DNA of 64,000 nucleotides, taken from contig CAXHUQ010001482.1 of NCBI GenBank assembly GCA_964020085.1, forward strand, positions 2,501 to 66,500. Reading direction: 5' to 3'. The stretch is from Micromussa lordhowensis (taxonomy: Eukaryota > Cnidaria > Anthozoa > Scleractinia > Lobophylliidae). The notes below the pieces were generated by a model that saw only the letters and a list, made by a program, of their open reading frames with translations, had not been told where the DNA came from and ran no database searches. How positions within the stretch are numbered: the stretch's first letter is position 1; every line of letters begins with the position of its first letter. The position numbers were made by a program, and so were the translations under genes. Positions 57,377 through 64,000 of this stretch are shown here, one piece after another.

Positions 57377-58228
57377 TTACTCTAATAGTTCTTTGGGTAC
57401 ATTCTTGCTTGTGTAGCTCGCACTTCCAATTTTTAGAGTTCTTCGGATGACTTTCGCTTGTGTGCCGCTTGCTTGGGCTTTCAGCATCGCTTTGATTAGA
57501 ACAGCTCTCTCATCTTGGATTTCACTCGGGTAATCTAGGGTTATGTACGCATCTGGGAAGTGAATAGATTCTTTTAGTAGATTCCTCTTTCGAAAGACAA
57601 CCTCCTTGTCTTCCCTGCACAAAAATCTGACAATAATCGGTCGAGGTCTGCCTTGAATGGATTTTCCCATCCTGTGTACCGCATGACAACGCATTTGACT
57701 TGTTTCTATGTCCATTTCTTTGGTCATGATGTCGAAGATCAGCTCTCTACAGTTCTCGCTTGGGCGTTCAGGGATGTTTCTGAATATTAAGTTTTCTCTC
57801 CGCGAGTACTCTTCCATATGTAAAACCTTTTCTTTTTGCTTCTTTAATTCTGCTCGTAGCGTAGCAATTTCTTTTACCTGAGAGGCCAGTGACATCGACA
57901 GCGACTTGTTGCTCGCCTCAAGAGATTTAATTTTGGACGAAGACATTTGTGCGGCCATTTCTAATTCGGACACAGTGTTTCTTAACACTTGGACTTCGGC
58001 CTTTAAATCCTGCTTGAAAATTTCCATTTCCTCTCTAAGCGTCTTGAAGTTGTTGTCCATTTTTTCGCCAAGGGAACTAAGAGTATCCATGATAGCATTG
58101 AGAGTTACCGGCGAAAGAGTGTTGTCTGATGAATCCATGTTCTTGCTATTTACACGTGGAAGCTTCGCGTTGCCGGTTTGTGAAGCTTTAGGGCTGCTGG
58201 ATCTCTTTTTTCTCTTCTTATTTCCCAT
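57377..58228 (-). CDS. LINE ORF1 (L1-type RNA-binding protein)
   Basis: 283 residues, open. A basic N-terminus (GNKKRKKRSSSPKAS), a coiled coil (about residues 45-140, ending LKKQKEKVLHMEEYSRRENL), an RRM-like start (ENLIFRNIPERPSEN) and a C-terminal part with AVHRMGK, RPRPIIVRFLCREDKEVV and AYITLDYPSEIQ. Layout and junction motifs match the ORF1p of the LINE at 44340. A 436-bp spacer separates it from ORF2. Binding of its own RNA as a trimer is inferred from L1 ORF1p. Confidence 0.88.
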   Translation of the reverse strand: MGNKKRKKRSSSPKASQTGNAKLPRVNSKNMDSSDNTLSPVTLNAIMDTLSSLGEKMDNNFKTLREEMEIFKQDLKAEVQVLRNTVSELEMAAQMSSSKIKSLEASNKSLSMSLASQVKEIATLRAELKKQKEKVLHMEEYSRRENLIFRNIPERPSENCRELIFDIMTKEMDIETSQMRCHAVHRMGKSIQGRPRPIIVRFLCREDKEVVFRKRNLLKESIHFPDAYITLDYPSEIQDERAVLIKAMLKAQASGTQAKVIRRTLKIGSASYTSKNVPKELLE

Positions 58229-58448
58229 GTACCATGTTAACTGTCTGCTCTAATCGAGAAACAAGTAGCTCTACGAACAGAAACTGTTTCGCTAGAAGGG
58301 AAATACGGGCTAAGGACGGAGCTCTAAAAAGTGCGTCCGTCCGCCATGCCGGTCTCGTCCCAGTCCAAAGAAAACATTTATTGATGTTTCTGTGATGCGA
58401 ATTGAGTAGCGCAAATGAAAATTGCGAATTGATATTTGCTTGAGCTAC

Positions 58449-58587
58449 CGGCGTCGGTTGCTAACACAAAGGCGAAAAAAGTGTTGTGTTCAACAAATAA
58501 ATCGAGTTCCATCTCGATAAATTCCCAACGTAACACAGCAAATCGTATACCAAATTAAACCTTAAATTAGAGAGAAAACATTTATTG
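58449..58587. repeat. Direct repeat, right copy
   Basis: Partner of 52761-52898, about 90% alike by eye (CGGCGTCGGTTGCTAACACA through AGAGAAAACATTTATT). It carries an uninterrupted version of the LINE target sequence. Confidence 0.75.
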
Positions 58588-58589
58588 AT

Positions 58590-59110
58590 AACACTCATTG
58601 ATGTTTTGTAACAGAGCGACGTTACAATTTCCACACTTGCACCTAAACTTCAGCAAAGTTATGTTAGCAGAAAAGTAATCTAAAATACTTAAACAATAGC
58701 GCCAGAAGCAAGCGTGCCAACACATGTAATGCATAAACTAAAGCTCACGCGGCAAAGTACATACATAGGGAACAACCCGCAAATATCACCATTCCTTCAG
58801 TTCTACATTGCCCTGAAACCGGTCCTTAAGGCTTCGTTCGAGCTCTTTGTTAGCCTTCATTTTTTCTTAGTATTTTTCTATCCACTCTGCATCAGCCAGT
58901 GGCTCGTCAGTATAAGCAGCATCGTCATCGCTTGAATCGTTCGAGGTTTCTTGAGATCGTGGTGAGACGCGGCATTGATAAATGCCCTTCGTCTTAAAGT
59001 TCGCATCCAGCGATAAAATTGATTTCCGAGTCATCTGAGTCGAAGCTCGTCTCCAAGTCCGATGATTTGGAGGACACAGTAATTTTCTCTTCAATTGTAG
59101 AGGCTATGAA
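58590..59110 (-). pseudogene. Cys-rich (P2RX7-C-like) ORF remnant in the Kolobok-like element
   Basis: The minus strand encodes an acidic, serine-rich stretch (SDLETSFDSDDSEINF, then after a frame change SQETSNDSSDDDAAYTDEP), a basic part (KMKANKELERSLKDRF) and VELKEW. A donor (GTGATA at 58784-58789) and acceptor (TTTAG before 58642) join this to CKCGNCNVALLQNINEC, giving EW-CKCGNC. That Cys pattern after an acidic N-terminus recalls the P2X7 C-terminal-like domain common in cnidarian predicted proteins. A frameshift, one stop codon and loss of the rest make it a remnant. The family call is from memory of the motif. Confidence 0.45.
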
Positions 59111-59348
59111 GAATAAATAGATCGACGACCGGCTGACAATTGCTCAAGCGTCTTCTCGAAGTAACGTCACAATTCTACTCTGCCCAGATCCCCATTTACG
59201 CGGTCGTGGTCCATTCGGAACTCGACTTCAATGGGGCATAAAAATTTAAGGATTTGACCAAATCCAAATATTTTTTCGAAGAAGTAGTCACCAAAGCATG
59301 ACAATTTTTTTAGGTGGAAAAAAAATTTAGGGGTTAGGTGCACTTTAA

Positions 59349-60487
59349 GAAGAAAAAAACCTTTTTCGTTTTCGTTCGCTTTTCTAGTCTAAACCATGGA
59401 TTCAACGGATTTGGCCCGTTTGTCATACTCAGAGATTTTTGTTGACCCTAAAGGAAAAAGTAATTACCCGGAAAAGGTCATTTCATGAATATAAAAAAAA
59501 AACATTTTCGACGAGCGTTGGGTTTCAAATATTTTCCCCACAAAAGTTTGAGCAGGGGAAGAGATAAACAAGCCCCCGAGACCGCCTACAACAAGGATCC
59601 ATTCGCTTACGTCTGATACAAATGTAACTGAACATCACCAGGGTAACATCGAATTGTATAAATGAGCAAAAAACAGATATTTGAATCGAGAAAAAAACTG
59701 AAGGAAGGATACATGCATTTCAAAATAAACAACTGATAAGTACATGAAGACCGCCGATCGATCATCAACTCGAAAATATATACAGCATGAAATATCGCGC
59801 GAAAAATGATTATGTTAGGCTCCCAAAGTAAACTGTCTCGATGCAATATATTAAAGCGGTTTGACTGTAATTAAAATTTCTGGGAAATTTAGATGAGATG
59901 AAACGGGACAATGTGGCAACATTCCACCATGCATCGATTGTTGCTTTCCAGAAAAAATCCTAATCCTAATGCAATATTTTATAGCACTATGAAGCAATGA
60001 AGAACCACATAATTATTCTGGCAAAAAGAAAGGTTGGCTAATTTTTACCTTGTACATTAAAATATCTACATGATTCTGTTAAATATTTATTTCTTTAACA
60101 GCTTCAAAGTCAACAAATGAGTTTTTAAATTGTGGTATCTAGTTCCCAGCACATTATTAACTTCTATTTTGATGGTCAACATTTTAATATGTCTTGCCCA
60201 AAAATCACAAAGTGAAATTTTTGAGAAAATATTGTTATTCAATTGTTCAACTGTAGTATTTAACTGGTATTGTCTTTTCTAATCAACTTTTATCATGTCT
60301 TACTGGCTGCGCTGTTCAGTCACATTTGAGCAAGAAAAGGTCAAGGAATTTGTCCCACTCCAGTAGATTCACAGCAGTATAGCAAGGCAAAGACAAGGTT
60401 TCGCCGCATGCAAATGGGTAAATACTTTTAAGCAGTACTGTACATGTACAATAAGCATCTCAATTATGTGTTAAAACATTCCATCAC
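59349..60487. other. Right arm of Tc1-like host element and intron
   Basis: No coding exon recognised. The part up to 60440 belongs to the outer Tc1-like element; no transposase motif could be read in it. Confidence 0.45.
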
Positions 60488-60632
60488 CTGGTTTTTTCTT
60501 CACTCCAAACACCTCTGTCCTCATACACACTCTTCCCTGGTGTGTCTTTGGCAGGAATCGCAGATACCTTGTCAAGACTCCATAAAGAACATGCTTCACC
60601 TCTGAGTTTCTATCATTATTTCCCACAAAAGT
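60488..60632 (-). CDS. Receptor exon: F5/8 C domain 1, second half (first exon in window)
   Basis: A 145-nt exon, phase 0 to 1, acceptor TTTTTTTACAG and donor GTGATG. It encodes TFVGNNDRNSEVKHVLYG, TRYLRFLPKTHQGRVCMRT and EVFGVKKKP. The F-x-GN-D, VKH, RYLRFLP and EVFG features match the end of discoidin domains and parallel the exon at 22980-23127. Its first half and the signal peptide must lie to the right of the window. It joins FTP domain 1 across a 16.7-kb intron. Confidence 0.82.
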
Positions 60633-60887
60633 CTGTAAAAAAAGGTTTATGCCAAGATCAAGTCTCAGAATAATACAAATTGCAGATAGAAATCTCTTAG
60701 TACACTGTTAAACTCACCAACAGTACATTGAGCTTTGGAGCAGGTGCCTTAAAAGATTGGTAGAGCAGGGTCACAATTCTGGCACGCAAGGACAACCCTC
60801 CAAGTTAATTTGTTTTCCTTAGTGGCAATTTAGCAGCTGAAGTTTTTTCAGTCCCCAATAAAAAATTATAGTCTCCAAAGTATACAA
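60633..60887. other. Intron, nothing recognised
   Basis: No first half of the F5/8 C domain was found here or further right on the minus strand. Confidence 0.4.
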
Positions 60888-61021
60888 ATTAAAAAATTAA
60901 TCAAATTCAAGTTATTAATTAAACAACTTATTAATTAATCAACTTATTAAATAATCAACTTATTAATTAATCAATATTAATTAACTAATAATTAATGTAT
61001 TAATAATAATAGCTCATTAAT
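60888..61021. repeat. AT-rich tandem repeat (ATTAATCAACTTATTA)
   Basis: About five diverged copies of a 16-20 bp unit rich in TTAATTAA. Confidence 0.75.
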
Positions 61022-61162
61022 ATGCTATCCCTGAGCCAATAAGTAAATTGACGTAGTTCAATCAATAATCAAAGTGGCTGTGAGCCAGCTTGGATAATGA
61101 TTTATGAAGGCTGAGAATGGAGTTTTTGTATTAATCAAATAAAGCGAGTCCAGTTCGTAGTA

Positions 61163-63478
61163 CAGTATGGTGCAAAAGAAATGCAAATGAAATGTGTCGA
61201 AATTCGCCCTTTGTTCACACGAATTTACATCGAAAAATCAACGAACTTTTTGAAAGAGATTTCGTTGGATTCTTCCCGAAAAATTAGCAAACTTCGTTGA
61301 TTTTTCGAAATAACGAAATTCAAAGTAGCGAATTTTCGATGTAGCGAAACGTAAGTTCAAAGTATCGAAGTCCGAAGTATAGTGAATTTTCAAGGATTGC
61401 ACGAATTTGACATGTAAACAATCAACGCGTTGGATTGAGTTTCCATGATAGCACAATCGTTAAATGAACTAGTCTCGCCAACAGAACAGTTGTCTGCGAC
61501 TTGTTTAAGCATTACTTGGGGCACAAATTGAACATTAACGTTATTATGGAAACTCTGCATCGATATTCGCTTCATCGCCGTGATAAAACAAATGGCTGCA
61601 ATCTTAACTAGCAATGTTTACAGAAGCCCACTTTCCCATGTAAAAAACCCGTTGAAACGAGATATATTTTGTGCAGACAGAATATTTATTTATAAGTTGA
61701 CACTGCAATTTCATATCTAAGTGAACAAACTTAATTTGTTTTGACTTTCACTGAACATTCCAGGGCTCAAAATAATTTTTGAACGGTGGCCGGTCATGTT
61801 GACCGGCCAAACCAATTTTAGCTCGGTCATGTCTCGTTTTTGACCGGTCAAAATATTGAAAATGCTTATTTCGAAGAATTTCCCTATTAAGCCAAAAATA
61901 TCGCCTCGTATGCACAAAAATGTGTTGTTAAAGAGGATAAAAGTTTTAATCGCTAAAAGTATCACTTAAATATGTTTGATTTTCATTTCCACGGACTGCG
62001 TTAATTCTACTCGACATGAAACTTGCCTGGGTTAAAAACAATAAAAACTCGCTATATTATTTTATTAGAAATGCTCATTTTATCGTAGATACCCTGCACA
62101 TAATTGTATATTAATTTACCACTTACGCTGAATGCGATTTTGGTTGTAAACACTTCCAGTTTCTACCAAACACTAATAGGGCTGCATAGGCTCTTGCTAC
62201 AAGTGAAAGATCGCTGCCTTCCGCCGCTCAGCATGCTCGGTCAACATGTAGGAAATAAACTGAAGAAACGCTAACGAGGACAATTAAATCTGTAACTGCG
62301 ACGTTGATTGATGCGATGTTCATTGTTGTCTAGTCTGTATTTACAGAGGTTGATGTTTCCTGTGTTATTTTAGCAAGCCGCTAAGACGCCACAGCATTCA
62401 CGAAGCCGACGATCATAACCGTCTCATCGGTATTCGCTTATTTTGTAACTACAAGCCGCTGAGATATTTTATTATTTCACTGTTTATATTTTCCGGAAAT
62501 AAAGGAAATTTTTTTTCTAGTGAATTATTTGGAAACCGCATACTTGACCGGTCAATATGACCGCCAAACCCAAATTTTGTCCGGACAAATAGTCATCTTG
62601 GCCGGACATTGTCCGGTGACCGGCCGTTATTTTGAGCCCTGCATTCCCGTTCAAAACAGATAACAACAAGATGCATTTCCAGAGTTCGTTTGCAGAAAAC
62701 ATTCTCTGAACGTCTTACCTTTCAAACATAATTCTTGCTTTGTTTAACAACTCATGAATCCAGATAAATTCCATTTCAGTTTGAAAACTCTTGAATTCAG
62801 AAAAATTCCTTCACTCTGTCTCGTGATTTAAACTTTTGGGGCTCGCCATGTGACACGTACGCCATGTTGGCAAATTATTTGCGAGCCCACAGTAACTTGG
62901 GCTGTGACGAGTGGCGTTACCATGACGCAAATATGGCCGTGTCAGCGAGTGGCCCTTGTGTTCAACAAACGTGAGCTAAGAAACCACCAAAGAACAATGG
63001 TGTAAGAGTTGCGATGCTTTCAACATGAAGTAAACAGTAAAAGGAACCTTTGAAGTAATACAGGTGAGTCTTGTATAAACCTGTTGTATAAACGGACACG
63101 AGTTTTTTGTAAAGCTTACACTGTGAAGTGACATCAGGAAAGAATCGTCACGGCAAATTCAAACTGGGCAGTTTATCGTCCAGAAAATGCGTGGAAATGT
63201 TTGAGCAGGGCAAACAAAGAGCAAAATTGCGCTCAAATAATGTTCTAAGTCATTTATCGAACACTGCGAATTTTCACCCGAAAATTCGAAGTATATTTTC
63301 GTTCCGAACAAATTGTCGTTCGAAAATTCCCATAGTTGGAAACAATAGGAATCACGAATTATCGTGACTTTTCGTTGAAAATTCGCTTCCATCGAAAATT
63401 TGATATTTTTTCGTCGAAAAGCCAGGAAAAGCCGCGAATTTCAGCGAAATACGTTTGCATTACTTTTGCACAATACTG
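61163..63478. mobile_element. Tc1-like non-autonomous element with long AT-rich inverted ends
   Basis: TA-CAGTATGGTGCAAAAG on the left and CTTTTGCACAATACTG-TA on the right are inverted, and pairing goes on loosely for about 200 bp (GAAATTCGC, TTCGAAAATTC and TCGAAAAA words). Total 2,316 bp; without the nested 881-bp element about 1.43 kb. No transposase motif is seen. Its ends match the truncated Tc1 at 15168-16386, which may belong to the family that moved it. Confidence 0.75.
61761..62641. mobile_element. 881-bp element with CAGGGCTCAAAAT ends nested in the Tc1 copy
   Basis: Ends CAGGGCTCAAAATAA and TTATTTTGAGCCCTG are inverted; 5-bp direct repeats CATTC flank them (61756-61760, 62642-62646). 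Near the ends GGCCGGTC, GACCGGTCAA and GGCCGGACATTGTCCGG recur as short palindromes, possible transposase sites. There is no coding content. CAGGG ends suggest a hAT-like element, but the duplication length is unusual and the class is unsure. Confidence 0.7.
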
Positions 63479-63480
63479 TA

Positions 63481-64000
63481 CCTCTAAATTACATTGAATT
63501 ACGCCATTGTCAAACATCCAAACAGATACACAAATGTACAAAATTAATGAGAAACATTAGCAGATAGACAATAATTCATCTCCGCTTGAACGAGCCAAGA
63601 AATGACTTATTTGAAGGATCAGGTGGAACCAACCATCGATTTTGCGCCATGCATGAGCCTGCTGAAATTATCCAGAGATAAGCTTTTCTCTCGTTTTCGT
63701 GCCGAATGCCACGTGGTGAATAATTATCTGCTTGTTTTGCTGTCTTGCTATGTTTTTTCTTTCGTTCTCTTTTGTAGCCTGCCGAGGTAATTTTTTCGTC
63801 TAAATAAAGAAAGAAAAAGTTCGAAAAACATGTTCCCATTCAACTTTCAGCTCTCAGGCAATAATTCTGGATTCTTTCTAACAAAACGTTGCTTCATGTT
63901 ATGTTCATGTTTTTTGGTTGCTATGGGCGACCGACGCCTCTACTCAAAGCATATTGAGCGAGGTTGACAAAAAAAATTCTGATTAATTCTGGTTTTCTTC
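63481..64000. other. Right edge, nothing recognised
   Basis: No exon of the receptor (signal peptide or first half of F5/8 C) could be found in the last 520 bases. The short frames lack domain features. Confidence 0.4.

Larger units (their letters stand above)
52899..58369 (-). mobile_element. Full-length, apparently intact L1/Tx1-type LINE
   Basis: About 5.5 kb on the minus strand, with identical 13-bp target duplications GAAAACATTTATT (52886-52898 and 58370-58382), a poly(A) tail (T run to 52917 on the plus strand), a 5' UTR of about 141 bp, and open ORF1 and ORF2. Identical duplications and two open frames show a recent insertion. It sits in the Kolobok-like element, on the receptor's sense strand. 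Confidence 0.92.
51583..59344. mobile_element. Kolobok-like TTAA transposon with THAP remnant
   Basis: TTAA at 51579-51582 and 59345-59348 flanks long inverted ends (over 120 bp) that start AGTGCACCTA and contain CATGCTTTGGTGACTA, GGATTTGGTCAAATCCTT and TTTTTATGCCC. The left part holds a THAP-domain remnant; the right part a Cys-rich open frame on the other strand. TTAA plus THAP points to Kolobok. Without the nested LINE and SINE it would be about 2 kb. It is inactive. Confidence 0.8.
51337..60440. mobile_element. Tc1-like element, host of nested insertions
   Basis: TA-CAGTACTGCTCAAAAGTA on the left (TA 51335-51336) and TACTTTTAAGCAGTACTG-TA on the right (TA 60441-60442) are inverted Tc1-type ends. 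Total 9,104 bp; removing the Kolobok-like insertion and its TTAA leaves about 1.34 kb, a normal Tc1 size. No transposase motif was recognised in the remaining arms. A related end without its partner lies at about 44068. Confidence 0.6.
816..60632 (-). other. Gene model: chimeric discoidin/FTP/FN3/RPTP-like/Ig receptor, 5' end outside window
   Basis: Eighteen exons (each listed separately) join in one frame on the minus strand: 60632-60488, 43800-43546, 42015-41842, 38089-37620, 30134-29943, 23982-23669, 23127-22980, 13904-13605, 12039-11737, 11273-10971, 8147-7860, 7433-7125, 5887-5781, 5270-5081, 4710-4608, 4381-4120, 3454-3400, 1912-1631, then the last exon 1360-816. Every domain starts and ends in phase 1, so all junction codons join cleanly; phases 0 and 2 occur only inside split domains. 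About 1,515 residues are visible. By family knowledge, F5/8 C and FTP domains bind carbohydrate or lipid, FN3 and Ig domains form an adhesive stalk, and the tail offers SH2-binding tyrosines. The signal peptide and first exons lie beyond the right edge. That this is one transcript rather than two neighbouring genes is inferred from phase and from in-frame linkers. Confidence 0.75.

Overview
The window looks like AT-rich, repeat-laden genomic DNA of a cnidarian, most likely a hexacoral such as a stony coral. This is inferred from the discoidin, fucolectin-like and fibronectin receptor gene with short symmetric exons, from the mixture of L1/Tx1-like and CR1-like retrotransposons, Tc1, Kolobok and piggyBac-like DNA transposons and tRNA-derived SINEs, and from frequent TACATGTA words. 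It is not bacterial: there are no operons, ribosome binding sites or CRISPR arrays. Two runs of exactly 200 N (17501-17700 and 37701-37900) mark scaffold joins.

One host gene runs through most of the window on the minus strand, from at least 60632 down to 816. Eighteen coding exons with GT..AG borders and matching phases join into one reading frame of about 1,515 codons; the N-terminus lies beyond the right edge. Domain order from N to C: half of an F5/8 type C (discoidin) domain, two fucolectin-tachylectin-pentraxin-like (FTP) domains, a complete F5/8 C domain, six fibronectin III domains, a membrane-proximal region like that of receptor tyrosine phosphatases, one Ig domain, a transmembrane helix, and a short cytoplasmic tail with duplicated tyrosine motifs. 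There is no phosphatase domain. The product is best read as a chimeric surface receptor that binds sugars or matrix and would signal through phosphotyrosine docking.

The introns are packed with mobile DNA. At 51.3-60.4 kb a Tc1-like element contains a Kolobok-like TTAA element, which in turn contains a SINE and a full-length L1/Tx1-type LINE with both ORFs open. At 44.2-49.6 kb lies a second LINE with flanking duplications and two nonsense codons in ORF2. At 17.7-21.4 kb lies a CR1/L2-type LINE with two frameshifts and a 2A-like motif. At 24.5-26.7 kb one TTAA element sits inside another. At 61.2-63.5 kb a Tc1-like element carries a nested 881-bp element. Smaller pieces include a broken Tc1 transposase (15.2-16.4 kb), several MITEs, LINE fragments, a tandem SINE pair, a three-copy 120-bp repeat and a long hairpin.

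Exon borders were read by eye from splice consensus, phase and domain fit; no alignment or transcript was available.
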